Shown here piece after piece: positions 31,521 through 39,750 of a stretch of 64,000 bases of DNA. A model generated the notes under the pieces. It was not told where the DNA came from. It saw nothing but the letters and a program-made list of their open reading frames with translations, and made no database searches. The DNA is from Bacillota bacterium. Lineage in GTDB: Bacteria > Bacillota > Clostridia > Christensenellales > Aristaeellaceae. How positions within the stretch are numbered: the first letter of the stretch is position 1; each line of letters begins with the position of its first letter. The translations under genes were made by a program, and so were the position numbers. The stretch spans positions 124,001 to 188,000 of the forward strand of contig JAEWYP010000019.1 of assembly GCA_023395615.1 (NCBI GenBank). The letters run 5' to 3'.

Positions 31521-32735
31521 TTAAACACTTCGTAAGGCATCGATGGGGTTGAGGGCGCTGGCTTTGCGGGCGGGCGCCCAGCCAAAGATGATACCAACAG
31601 CGGCGGAAAAGCCGACGCCCAGTATAATCGCCATGCCCGATACAACGAAGGGGAGATCCGCGATGATGCTGAACAGGTAGGATACGGCAAGTCCGAGCAC
31701 AATACCAATGATACCGCCCGATATACTCAGGATAATCGACTCAATCAGAAATTGCAGCTGGATTTGCCCTGGTTCAGCGCCGAGCGCTTTTCGAAGACCA
31801 ATTTCGGTTGTACGCTCCGATACGGTAACCAGCATCATATTCATAATGCCGATTCCGCCCACCAGTAACGCGATGGAAGCAATGCCCACCAGCAGCATAG
31901 TCATCATGGAAAGCATTGTATCCATGGTATCCAGCAAACTTTCCATATTGATGATTTTATAACTGTCGTCTTTGTAATTAAAAGCGGCGTTCAGAACACT
32001 TTTCAGGTCGTTTTGCACCTGATCGGTATATTGTGTGTCCGTAACATAAACACTCAACGAGTTAATATTCCGCCGCCCGGATAAGGTCATCGCGGAGGTG
32101 TATGGGATAATCAAACGGCCGTCATCATTATCGCTGCCTTGCGCCTGTGTCATTACGTCGCTGCTGTCCGCGTCGGAGAGAATCCCGATCACCTGATACT
32201 GATAACCGTTTATATAGATGGTTTCCCCAAGCGGATCACGGCCGAAGAACAGGTTTTTCTGTGCGGTGGCATCCAGAAGGGCAACATGGTTGCGGTTTGC
32301 AACATCCAGCGGGGAAAGTGAGCGACCGCGGGCAACCAGGCCGGTATTATGCTCGAAATATACTTCATTATACCCGTCTACAGTCGCGGACTCTACCCAG
32401 TCGTTAGAGGATTTCACCGCTGCTGTGAAGCTGACACTCGGGGAAACGCATGCAACGTTAGGTATTGCGCTCACGGTTTCCAGATCTGCGGAAGCGAGAC
32501 CGGTTTTAAGCGGCGTTCCGGTTGCGGTAACCACCAGACGACCGGTTCCCATCGCTACAAATTGTTCCGTCACCTCGCTGGTTGCGCTTTGCATAATCGT
32601 TACCAGTGCAATAATCGCCGTAACACCGATTACGATACCAAGGACCGTTAGAAAGGAGCGCATTTTACTACTCCAGATGTTGGTAACGGACATGCGCAGG
32701 CTATCTTTCAAGAGGCCGACTTTTCGTTTAAACAT
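31521..32735 (-). CDS. MacB/FtsX-type ABC transporter permease
   Basis: A 404-residue permease with the MacB topology: one N-terminal helix (MRSFLTVLGIVIGVTAIIALVTIMQ, about 23-47), a ~200-residue extracellular MacB_PCD domain, then three helices in the FtsX domain (about 275-400) ending in PARKASALNPIDALRSV, which is the coupling motif to the ATPase. Such systems export peptides, lipids or antibiotics. The start at 32735 is supported by GGAGGTGGCGGGC and overlaps the ATPase stop by 8 bases. Confidence 0.9.
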   Translation of the reverse strand: MFKRKVGLLKDSLRMSVTNIWSSKMRSFLTVLGIVIGVTAIIALVTIMQSATSEVTEQFVAMGTGRLVVTATGTPLKTGLASADLETVSAIPNVACVSPSVSFTAAVKSSNDWVESATVDGYNEVYFEHNTGLVARGRSLSPLDVANRNHVALLDATAQKNLFFGRDPLGETIYINGYQYQVIGILSDADSSDVMTQAQGSDNDDGRLIIPYTSAMTLSGRRNINSLSVYVTDTQYTDQVQNDLKSVLNAAFNYKDDSYKIINMESLLDTMDTMLSMMTMLLVGIASIALLVGGIGIMNMMLVTVSERTTEIGLRKALGAEPGQIQLQFLIESIILSISGGIIGIVLGLAVSYLFSIIADLPFVVSGMAIILGVGFSAAVGIIFGWAPARKASALNPIDALRSV

Positions 32736-33420
32736 GCCCGCCACCTCCCTCGGAAAGAACGCCGTCAAGAATATGCACGATCCGGCGCGCATGCTGCGCG
32801 ATGGAAAGGTCATGCGTAATCATGATAATGGTTCGACCTTCCTGACTAATCTCCCTGAAAAGCTCCATCACCTGCTGACCGGTTGCCTGATCCAGTGCAC
32901 CGGTCGGTTCGTCCGCAAGCAGAATACTAGGGTTAGTAACCAACGCCCGGGCGATGGCGACCCGTTGCTGCTGTCCGCCGGAAAGCTGGTTGGGGTGATT
33001 GCGTAATTTCTCTTTCAGACCTACGCGAATCAACATTTCTTCGGCACGCTGCCAGCGTTCTTTCTCGTTAACGTCGCCGTAGATCAGCGGTAATTCCACG
33101 TTATGAATCGCGTCCAGGCGAGGAAGCAGCTGAAATGATTGAAATACAAAGCCGATTTCTCTATTGCGGATGGCGGCTAGCTGTCTTGGGTTTTGGCTTG
33201 CGATTTTACGACCGCGAAGGATATATTCCCCTTCGGTTGGGGTGTCCAGGCAGCCGATGATGTTCATCAGCGTAGATTTTCCGCTGCCGGAAGGGCCCAG
33301 AATCGAAAGAAACTCGCCTTCGCTAACCGTCAGATTGATTCCTTTCAGAACTGTCTGCCATTCGTCACCCATGTGGTAACGCTTCACAATATTGGACATT
33401 CGGAAGAATTCTTCGCTCAT
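32728..33420 (-). CDS. ABC transporter ATP-binding protein (MacB/LolD type)
   Basis: A 230-residue ATPase with Walker A GPSGSGKST, Q-loop FQSFQLLPRL, signature LSGGQQQRVAIARAL, Walker B ILLADEPTGALD and H-loop THD. The sequence is closest to the LolD/MacB group, which powers permeases of the FtsX type. It overlaps the first adaptor by 4 bases and the permease by 8 bases, so the complex is made in fixed order. Confidence 0.93.
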   Translation of the reverse strand: MSEEFFRMSNIVKRYHMGDEWQTVLKGINLTVSEGEFLSILGPSGSGKSTLMNIIGCLDTPTEGEYILRGRKIASQNPRQLAAIRNREIGFVFQSFQLLPRLDAIHNVELPLIYGDVNEKERWQRAEEMLIRVGLKEKLRNHPNQLSGGQQQRVAIARALVTNPSILLADEPTGALDQATGQQVMELFREISQEGRTIIMITHDLSIAQHARRIVHILDGVLSEGGGGHV

Positions 33421-34301
33421 TCTTGCGCCACCCTGTTCGCCATGTTGTTACTGCGATTGGTGAATATCTCCTGCAAATCGGCTGCTGCTGCCGGGGTATA
33501 CAATACCGTGTCGCCCGCGTTGACGCCGGATACTATCTGGACATGGGTTCCGTCATTAATCCCAACTTCCACCAGAACCTGACGCACGGATTTTTCCCCT
33601 TGCATTAGCACATAAGGCTGGTTATCTGCGCCGAAGCTGATGGCGCTGATTTTTAGCAGCACAGCGTTATCCGCCTGCTGATGCGGTACATTAACAGATA
33701 TCTGCATGCCGGGCATGGTTCCTTCGGGCAGTTGAATACCACGAAGATCAGCGGTAGCCGTATAGTAGCTTAAATCACCTGATTGCACAGCACGCATATC
33801 CAGAGCCGTTATCGGTGCTTCAAAGCTTTCACCGGTACCATCTACGGTGATGCTCACAGGCTTACCGATCGTAACGGCAGCTACGTCATACTCATCCACC
33901 TGAAAAGTGGCTTTCATGCTGGAAAGATCAAGAATCTCCAGCAACGCGTCGCCGGTACGTACGTAGTTTCCGGCTTCCGCTGTAAGACCGGTTACTTCTC
34001 CTGCAATATCCGCCTTTAATATCGTTCCGTCATCCAACCGCATCAGGCGGGCGTTGTCCGCGACTTGCGAATTTGGCTGCACATATACTTCGCTGATTTT
34101 CGCATCAGACGGCGATGTGAGTTTAACCGAATTGGTAACATCCACTGTACCTGTAAAATTATAAAAAGTCGATAGATTCCCTGTGACGGCCGTATCTTCG
34201 GCATACCGTACTGTTTGCCTGCCGCCAAAAAGGCCGTAACCGCCAATAAAAAGAATCAGAAGAATGACCAGTACCCAAATCCATTTTTTACGCTTTTTCA
34301 C
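33417..34301 (-). CDS. HlyD/MacA-like adaptor protein, first copy, membrane-anchored
   Basis: A 294-residue adaptor anchored by one N-terminal helix (residues ~8-26, WIWVLVILLILFIGGYGLF) after a KKRKK basic start. A short barrel-sandwich hybrid domain (about 60-115, ADIAGEVTGLTAEAGNYVRTGD) and beta-barrel follow. It lacks the long hairpin and resembles Gram-positive YknX-like adaptors, whose systems export toxic peptides. It starts about 80 bases after the kinase gene and overlaps the ATPase gene by 4 bases. Confidence 0.85.
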   Translation of the reverse strand: MKKRKKWIWVLVILLILFIGGYGLFGGRQTVRYAEDTAVTGNLSTFYNFTGTVDVTNSVKLTSPSDAKISEVYVQPNSQVADNARLMRLDDGTILKADIAGEVTGLTAEAGNYVRTGDALLEILDLSSMKATFQVDEYDVAAVTIGKPVSITVDGTGESFEAPITALDMRAVQSGDLSYYTATADLRGIQLPEGTMPGMQISVNVPHQQADNAVLLKISAISFGADNQPYVLMQGEKSVRQVLVEVGINDGTHVQIVSGVNAGDTVLYTPAAAADLQEIFTNRSNNMANRVAQE

Positions 34302-34381
34302 AGACGATCCTCCATTCAGCTGTTCCGGAGAACAGCATTACAACCGATCATTCAGACAATTGCTGAATGTATCTTAAAAAT

Positions 34382-35434
34382 CTAAGAATCTTTCGAAACT
34401 GGCAACGTGATCGTAAATACAGAACCATTACCCGGCGAACTCCGGCAGGAAATATCTCCGTCATGGAGACGAACGATTTTTCGTGCGAGCGTCAGGCCGA
34501 TTCCGTTGCCGGGTGCGATACTGCCCGCATCAGTATGGTAGAATTTATCAAACACCCGTTCCTGCTGATCCGCGGGGATTCCGACTCCGTCATCCCGGAA
34601 GATCACTTCGGCGTTCCTGCCCTTTCGTGTAAGGCTTACCCCGATATGGCCGCCCTCTGGCGTAAACTTGATGGCGTTATCTAAAAGATTCAGCCACACC
34701 TGACTAAGCATTTCCTCATTGCCGTATAATACAACTTCTTCCAGATCAATATCCATATTGATGTTGCGGCCTTCCCACACAGATTGCAGTAATAGTATGC
34801 AACGGCGTATCTGCTCACTCACATCAATTGGCTTTCGGTTGGCGACAATCGTCTGGTTCTCGATTCGGGAAAGGTTCAGCACGTTGGTGGACATTGTCGC
34901 CAGACGTGACGATTCCCGAATAATGATATCCAGATATTCGTTGCGCTCCTCAGCGGTCAGAGTTTCGTCTTTCAGCAGCTCTGCAAAACCCTTGATCGAG
35001 ACAATCGGGGTTTTAAACTCGTGCGAGAAATTGTTGATGAAATCATTCCGAAGCATCTCAATACTGCTGAGCTCTTGCGCCATGCGGTTGAAGCTGTCGC
35101 GAAGTACCTTGAACTGTCCCGCTCGATAGAAGTTCAAACGGACGGAAAAATCCCCGGACGCAAGTCGGTTCGTCGCGTCAATCATATCTTGCATTGGTTT
35201 TAATGGGATTCGGCCAAAAACGAGCGCAACAAATGTGCCTACGATAGCGCTGGCAGGCAGAAGCGCCAGGATGATCGGGAACGCACTCCGCCATCCAAGT
35301 CGATCCATTACGCCGAGATGGAGAAGGGCGAAGCTGATCAGTGCCATGATCAGGCCAGTGATCAGGAAGATTAGCAAAACCACCAGAGAAAAGAGCAGAG
35401 AAAGACGCATGTTGTGCGTCCACTTTCGCATCAT
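34382..35434 (-). CDS. Sensor histidine kinase with HAMP domain (export operon)
   Basis: A 350-residue membrane kinase: two helices (about 11-40 and 52-74) with a very short extracellular loop, HAMP (about 75-128), HisKA with His138 in NNFSHEFKTPIVS, and HATPase_c (NLLDNAIKFTPEGG, DDGVGIP, GNGIGLTLA). The almost absent outer loop suggests intramembrane sensing, as in BceS-type kinases that detect antibiotic stress through their ABC transporter. The ATG overlaps the regulator stop by 4 bases. It most likely senses a signal that induces the downstream ABC export genes. Confidence 0.9.
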   Translation of the reverse strand: MMRKWTHNMRLSLLFSLVVLLIFLITGLIMALISFALLHLGVMDRLGWRSAFPIILALLPASAIVGTFVALVFGRIPLKPMQDMIDATNRLASGDFSVRLNFYRAGQFKVLRDSFNRMAQELSSIEMLRNDFINNFSHEFKTPIVSIKGFAELLKDETLTAEERNEYLDIIIRESSRLATMSTNVLNLSRIENQTIVANRKPIDVSEQIRRCILLLQSVWEGRNINMDIDLEEVVLYGNEEMLSQVWLNLLDNAIKFTPEGGHIGVSLTRKGRNAEVIFRDDGVGIPADQQERVFDKFYHTDAGSIAPGNGIGLTLARKIVRLHDGDISCRSSPGNGSVFTITLPVSKDS

Positions 35435-36105
35435 CCCTTTTTCACCGCCTTATAACCGAGGCCACGCACAGACACGAGCTCAAAATCGGGATAGTTTTCA
35501 AAACGTCTGCGAAGTCGGTTCATATGTACGTTGACGGTGATATCGCCGCTTTCGGATTCCATGCCCCAAATTTCATCCATCAGCTGGATGCGTGTGAATA
35601 TTTTATTAGGGCTGGAAAGCAGTTTGTAAAGCAGATAAAACTCCTTCTTCGGCAATGTTTGCGTATCATTTCCCCGCGTAACGGTAAGCGAGTCGTAATC
35701 CAACGTCACCTCACCAATCTGCAATCTGCGTTCGCTGACAATTTGGGCCCGGCGAAGCAACGCGCGAATACGAAGCAGCATTTCCTGCATATCTACGGGT
35801 TTGGTCATATAATCATCCGTACCGGCCAGAAAACCTTCCCTTTTATCATCCGCAAGCTGGCGTGCGGTAATCATCAGGATCGGTGTGTTATCACCGTTTT
35901 CTCTCAGCTCACGTGTAAACGCATAACCATCCATACCGGGCATCATAATATCCAGAAGGATGATGTCGATATGATGTTCTTCCATCGCCTGCAGTGCTGC
36001 CTGACCGTTTTCCGCCGTGTATACCTCGTAACCGTTCCGGCGAAGAACAGTTTCCAGCAGTTTTCGTGCGTTGGGTTGGTCATCGGTTACCAGCACGTGG
36101 AACAT
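35431..36105 (-). CDS. OmpR-family response regulator (export operon)
   Basis: A 224-residue regulator: receiver domain with Asp52 (ILLDIMMPGMDG), acidic pair DD at residues 8-9, and KPVD; winged-helix domain (about 125-222) with LPKKEFYLLYKLLSSPNKIFTR. The start at 36105 is 6 bases after GGGAGGTG; the GTG 9 bases upstream is part of that ribosome site. It heads the gene order regulator-kinase-adaptor-ATPase-permease-adaptor and probably controls it. Confidence 0.92.
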   Translation of the reverse strand: MFHVLVTDDQPNARKLLETVLRRNGYEVYTAENGQAALQAMEEHHIDIILLDIMMPGMDGYAFTRELRENGDNTPILMITARQLADDKREGFLAGTDDYMTKPVDMQEMLLRIRALLRRAQIVSERRLQIGEVTLDYDSLTVTRGNDTQTLPKKEFYLLYKLLSSPNKIFTRIQLMDEIWGMESESGDITVNVHMNRLRRRFENYPDFELVSVRGLGYKAVKKG

Positions 36106-36256
36106 TTTTTTCACCTCCCGTCGTATTATAACGAAAAAAGATGAATTCGACGTTAACTATCGCTGGATTATACAAAGAGATGTTTATAATACGCAAAAAG
36201 ATGGTCATATGACAGATAGGATAGCGTATGATCATCATTGCCTTAACGTAATAACA

Positions 36257-36640
36257 TCATTTCTGGGTATTCAGTAAAACAGCCTGTGCAATAAGGGACG
36301 AGAACGCTTCCTGCGGTACTAGATTGCCCTGTGAAAAATCAATAGCCCGCCTTTGATTTCCATCAAGGCTGGCGTTGAAAAGATGATGAATATCGTTCAT
36401 CTGGGCGCCTTTCGGAAAGGTGACCTTTACCTTGTCCTGATACACTTCTCCGGTACACAGAATGCCGTTCAGGCTCCACAGAGGTGTGCCTCGCCACTTC
36501 CATTCTTCTTTTACACCCGGCACTGCATTCGTAATAATATCGCGGATCTGCCGAAGAGTTTCTCCCCGCCAATCCGAAAGAGAAGCGATTTTTTCATCAA
36601 TCAGATGCGATGCCTCGTTCATCATACCCTGTTCTGCCAT
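36257..36640 (-). CDS. DUF1801 domain protein
   Basis: A 127-residue soluble protein of the DUF1801/YdhG-like family. It shows the usual pattern RQIRDIITNAVPGVKEEWKWRGTPLWSLNG and KVKVTFPKGAQMNDIHHLFNASLDGN. Members have an alpha-beta fold of unknown function; some relate to iron-chaperone-like proteins. It has a GGGAGGTG site before the ATG at 36640 and stands alone in its own transcription unit. Confidence 0.85.
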   Translation of the reverse strand: MAEQGMMNEASHLIDEKIASLSDWRGETLRQIRDIITNAVPGVKEEWKWRGTPLWSLNGILCTGEVYQDKVKVTFPKGAQMNDIHHLFNASLDGNQRRAIDFSQGNLVPQEAFSSLIAQAVLLNTQK

Positions 36641-36690
36641 GGTGTAACACCTCCCGAAAAATGAAACATCCGGTAAAAGATTACCCCTGA

Positions 36691-36705
36691 TTTAACAATG
36701 TTAAA
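36691..36705. promoter_or_regulatory. Palindrome upstream of the DUF1801 gene
   Basis: TTTAACA-A-TGTTAAA is a perfect 7-1-7 palindrome about 51 bases before the DUF1801 start codon. The size and place fit an operator, but no regulator is known. Confidence 0.35.
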
Positions 36706-36782
36706 CTGGTTTCGGCGCGGGGAGAGTAGCAGAAAAGACGAATAAATAGCGTGATGAATTTTCGATTCGGTTCATCTTATTG

Positions 36783-36834
36783 CCAAATCCAAAAAAGCCA
36801 TGCTCTGTTATAAGCATGGCTTTTTTGGATTTGG
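36783..36834. terminator. Long perfect inverted repeat, two-way terminator
   Basis: Two 22-base arms (CCAAATCCAAAAAAGCCATGCT and its exact complement) with an 8-base loop. The AAAAAA and TTTTTT parts inside the arms would give U tracts on both strands. It lies between the NifX-like gene (minus strand, ending at 36849) and the DUF1801 region. Confidence 0.8.
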
Positions 36835-36848
36835 AACCCGACAAATGT

Positions 36849-37235
36849 TTAATGCGCATCTTTCTTTGAAGAACCGCAACCTTCCCCGTGTTCATGTTCA
36901 TGTTCATGCTCGTGGCAAAGCGTACCAGTGGATTTTAGCTCGCCCTTCAGGTATGCGACCACTGCTTCGCGCGCATCACCGGAAGCGCCCGTAACGATTT
37001 CAATTCCGCGCTCTTTCAATAAATCTGCGGCTCCGCCGCCCAAACCGCCTGCGATAATTACCTCTACTCCCATATCTCCAAGGAAATTCGGCAAAAATCC
37101 AGGTTTATGGCCGGGGTTTGCGATGCTGGTCTCCGTAGTAATCGCCCTGTTCTCAGTCGCGAAAATCCGGAAGTTTTCGCAGTGTCCGAAATGTTGTGCG
37201 ATTTGAGTGTCCATGCAGGGAACGGCAATTTTCAT
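36849..37235 (-). CDS. NifX/NifB-family (dinitrogenase FeMo-cofactor-like) protein with a His-rich tail
   Basis: A 128-residue protein of the Nitro_FeMo-Co family: KIAVPCMDTQIAQHFGHCENFRIF at the start and GVEVIIAGGLGGGAADLLKERGIEIVTG in the middle are typical. Outside nitrogen fixation these proteins probably handle iron-sulfur or molybdenum cofactors. The C-terminal ~20 residues read CHEHEHEHEHGEGCG, a repeated His/Glu stretch likely to bind metal. The start at 37235 is 6 bases after AAAGGATTGG; the frame is open a further 93 bases but lacks a ribosome site. Members often neighbour DUF134 genes, as here. Confidence 0.85.
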   Translation of the reverse strand: MKIAVPCMDTQIAQHFGHCENFRIFATENRAITTETSIANPGHKPGFLPNFLGDMGVEVIIAGGLGGGAADLLKERGIEIVTGASGDAREAVVAYLKGELKSTGTLCHEHEHEHEHGEGCGSSKKDAH

Positions 37236-37525
37236 ATCAACCAATCCTTTCTTTGATGAGAAGCGAAAATATTTCGATCGCCGGGCAAACCATTGGCCAA
37301 AGAACATCCTAAGTAAGCGATGATTCAATCACTTCGCTGTGCCAAGGCGGGACGCAGCAGATCTGGGCGAGAAATGCCGAAGGGATAGTGCACTATTACA
37401 AGGCTTCTCGAACCTGAAGTGCGGCGCTCTGAAAAGGCAGGCGTGAAAGGGATTGATCCAGCATTTACCCGGACGAACGATGGCATTCCTGAGCATGCCG
37501 GGAAATCGCTGTTGAGGGTTGCAAA
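37236..37525. other. Intergenic stretch of about 290 bases without a recognisable gene
   Basis: Between the DUF134 and NifX-like genes. It holds no good ribosome site or open frame with normal composition. Several short hairpins are present (GGCAT/ATGCC near 37481-37498, CTTC/GAAG near 37405-37420, and AGCGA/TCGCT near 37316-37338). No riboswitch, tRNA or known small RNA could be recognised; it may hold the leader of the NifX-like gene. Confidence 0.4.
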
Positions 37526-37912
37526 TCACTCTGCTGCAGAGTAATTATCACTCTTCATTTCCTCCTGTTTTCTTGCGCAGGGCCGCTGATTTTGATGGCA
37601 GCATCCGGCATGGCATCCATTGCCTTCACACAGGCGGTAGTCTCCGCCCTCAATCCGTAACGTTCGACCTTCCACCAACGACTGAGCGATTTTTCGTCGC
37701 GCGTTTCCATAAATCTGCTGGGCAGTGGTGCGGGCGATATGCATATATTCGCTGCATTCTTCCTGAGAAAGATTTTGATAATCAATCAGGCGTATGGATT
37801 CGTATTCGTCAACTGACATGACTACACAGGTTCCCGATCCATCCCCGGAGGGGGCAAATTCGCGAACGGGAGGGAGACAGCATACCATCCGCCATTTTCG
37901 GGGTCTGGGCAT
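37526..37912 (-). CDS. DUF134 family (UPF0251) putative DNA-binding protein
   Basis: A 128-residue protein of the DUF134 family. It begins MPRPRKWRMVCCLPPV, typical, and contains a sigma-like helix-turn-helix (about 38-80: IRLIDYQNLSQEECSEYMHIARTTAQQIYGNARRKIAQSL), then a short cysteine-rich tail (CEGNGCHAGCC). Known members are predicted transcription regulators near NifX-like and Mrp genes. The start at 37912 follows GAAAGAAGGACACCGGT. The gene has a good promoter with palindromic repeats (37970-38028) and may repress itself. Confidence 0.86.
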   Translation of the reverse strand: MPRPRKWRMVCCLPPVREFAPSGDGSGTCVVMSVDEYESIRLIDYQNLSQEECSEYMHIARTTAQQIYGNARRKIAQSLVEGRTLRIEGGDYRLCEGNGCHAGCCHQNQRPCARKQEEMKSDNYSAAE

Positions 37913-37969
37913 ACCGGTGTCCTTCTTTCATACAACAGTAGGCGCTTCCAAAGGGAAGGAGGTATTTGC

Positions 37970-38028
37970 GGCATATGCCAATAACACAATCAGGATAACA
38001 CAGTATATGGCATATGTCAATAACACAG
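37970..38028 (-). promoter_or_regulatory. DUF134 promoter with two palindromic repeats
   Basis: On the minus strand TTGACA (38020-38015) and TATCCT (37997-37992) are 17 bases apart. Two 20-base copies of GGCATATGCCAATAACACA-type sequence (37970-37989 and 38009-38028, one or two differences) flank it; the first contains a perfect GGCATATGCC palindrome. The layout fits an autoregulated operator pair. Confidence 0.65.
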
Positions 38029-38064
38029 AAATTCTAAACCCAGAATATCATTTGTGCAATCGAG

Positions 38065-38093
38065 TTGACAAAATAAAGAAATATATGTATATT
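38065..38093 (+). promoter_or_regulatory. Promoter of the PAS/HD-GYP gene
   Basis: TTGACA (38065-38070) and TATATT (38088-38093) with a 17-base spacer, divergent from the DUF134 promoter. Confidence 0.75.
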
Positions 38094-38186
38094 AATGTTA
38101 ATTGATTCGTCATGATATTCCAGTTTTCACGGAATGGAGCCAGGAAAAGCAACGAAACAGAAGCGGCGATACCGGAGGTGAAAGTT

Positions 38187-39188
38187 GTGAAAGACGACGC
38201 CGTTCGCGAAATAACAGACGCATTGTTGGAACAGCTTCCTATCGGCGTTATTCTCGCCGATACGAACGGTACGATGGTATATGTAAACCAAGCAGCGGAA
38301 TTCATCCGTAAAGTGAACCGAAATGATCTGCTTGGACAGGATATACGTGACTGTCACAAAACAGAATCGCGGGAAAAAGTGATTCGAGCTATCGATAATA
38401 TCTTAAGCAAACCGGAAACAAAGTATAAACGAATGATTGAGGATACGGCCAACGGCAAATTTTACATTAACACCTACGCAGGCATACTCAATCAATCCGG
38501 CCAGGCAATCGGCCTTGCCATATTAACAGAAGATGTGACTGAGAAAAGAAAATTGGAGCTGGAACGTGCAACCGCCTACAGAATGATGCAGGAGACAGCG
38601 GATAGTCTGAAAAGCCGGTATCATGACCTGCTGGTGTTATCATTGGAATCCATCAACAAGATGCTGGAGAAGCGGGATGCCTATACCGGCAACCATTCGG
38701 CGAATGTATGCCGATATGCTCTCAAACTGTACGAACAGCGGTACGGCGTTGGGATCGAATACGATACACTGAAAACAGCAGCCAATTTGCATGATATTGG
38801 GAAAATCGGTATTCCGGATGATGTGCTGAAAAAACCGGGACGGCTGACCAAACAGGAGTTTGATATTATTAAAAAGCACGTGACGATTGCCGAAGACATC
38901 CTGAGGCCATTGGATGCGGGCAGCGAGATATCCAGAATCGTCCGGCACCATCACGAACATTATGACGGTAGCGGATACCCGGATGGATTATGTGGAGAAG
39001 AAATCCCCATGCTTTCGCGAATCATTGCGATTGCGGACGCTTTTGACGCAATGCTGTCGGATCGACCCTATCGCTCCGCAATGCAATACCAGGCCTGTAT
39101 TGACGAAATGATACGGCAGAGCGGCAAACAGTTTGACCCGGACTGGATCAGCACATTATTGGATCTCGCAAATACCGGCGGGCTGTGA
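38187..39188 (+). CDS. PAS domain HD-GYP cyclic-di-GMP phosphodiesterase
   Basis: A 333-residue cytosolic signalling protein. A PAS domain (about residues 10-115) is followed by a helical linker and an HD-GYP domain with HDIGKIGIPD, HV...LRPLDAGSEISRIVRHHHEHYDGSGYPDGL; the GYP triad and the metal-binding His/Asp residues are intact, so hydrolysis of c-di-GMP to GMP is expected. No receiver or membrane domain is present. GTG at 38187 is preferred because GGAGGTG lies 6 bases before it; an ATG 75 bases upstream (38112) in the same frame has no ribosome site. Confidence 0.87.
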   Translation: MKDDAVREITDALLEQLPIGVILADTNGTMVYVNQAAEFIRKVNRNDLLGQDIRDCHKTESREKVIRAIDNILSKPETKYKRMIEDTANGKFYINTYAGILNQSGQAIGLAILTEDVTEKRKLELERATAYRMMQETADSLKSRYHDLLVLSLESINKMLEKRDAYTGNHSANVCRYALKLYEQRYGVGIEYDTLKTAANLHDIGKIGIPDDVLKKPGRLTKQEFDIIKKHVTIAEDILRPLDAGSEISRIVRHHHEHYDGSGYPDGLCGEEIPMLSRIIAIADAFDAMLSDRPYRSAMQYQACIDEMIRQSGKQFDPDWISTLLDLANTGGL

Positions 39189-39192
39189 AAAG

Positions 39193-39750
39193 CTAGAGCT
39201 GCAATACGATGCCCAGAAGCGCGCCTGCCGCAATATAGACCAGCGGATGCAATTTGCGAAGAGGTTTTAACTGCATCGCAGTAAAAAAGCACAGAAACAA
39301 AAGAAATGCAACCCATTGGAATTGCATGGCGCCGGCAACCTCCCGATAAATGGAGGACCAGAACACCGAAAAGCCGGCCGCGGCGATTAATCCGGTCACG
39401 GCGGGGCGAAGCGCTTCCATCCCTCCATTCACAATACGGCTTGTGCGAAATCGGTTTAAAATCCGAATCACAATGAGAACCGTAAGATAGGATGGAAGCA
39501 CCAGTGAGAAAGTCGCGACTGCTGCACCTAAAATGCCTCCTACGTGAAAGCCGACGTAAGTGGCCATATTCACGCCAAGCGGGCCAGGTGTTGACTCGGA
39601 GACCGCGATCATATTCATCAGTTCTTCCAGTGTGAACCAGGTGGGGTGATTCTGCGACATCTCCATCAGATAGGGGAGCGTCGCCAGTCCGCCGCCGATC
39701 GCGAAAAGACCTGCTTTTAAGAATTCATAAGCTAAAAGGAAATAAGTCAT
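39193..39750 (-). CDS. Chromate transporter half protein (CHR family), second subunit
   Basis: A 185-residue membrane protein with about five to six helices. It carries the CHR motif FLKAGLFAIGGGLATLPYL at its start and the SESTPGPLGVNMATYVGF block that mirrors the first subunit. Short CHR proteins act as pairs in antiparallel membrane orientation; known pairs transport chromate in exchange for sulfate or give chromate resistance, but the natural substrate may differ. The ATG at 39750 follows AGGAGGCG and overlaps the stop of the first subunit by 4 bases. Confidence 0.9.
   Translation of the reverse strand: MTYFLLAYEFLKAGLFAIGGGLATLPYLMEMSQNHPTWFTLEELMNMIAVSESTPGPLGVNMATYVGFHVGGILGAAVATFSLVLPSYLTVLIVIRILNRFRTSRIVNGGMEALRPAVTGLIAAAGFSVFWSSIYREVAGAMQFQWVAFLLFLCFFTAMQLKPLRKLHPLVYIAAGALLGIVLQL

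Noticed and set aside
37390..37425. T-arm-like GGTTCGAGAAGCC on the minus strand, possible tRNA remnant
   Set aside because: No acceptor, D-arm or anticodon stem can be built around it.
37329..37529. 66-residue open frame after the DUF134 gene on the minus strand
   Set aside because: It begins with GTG overlapping the DUF134 stop but lacks a ribosome site, and its composition (many Arg, Pro, Ser, His, Cys) is unlike the neighbours.
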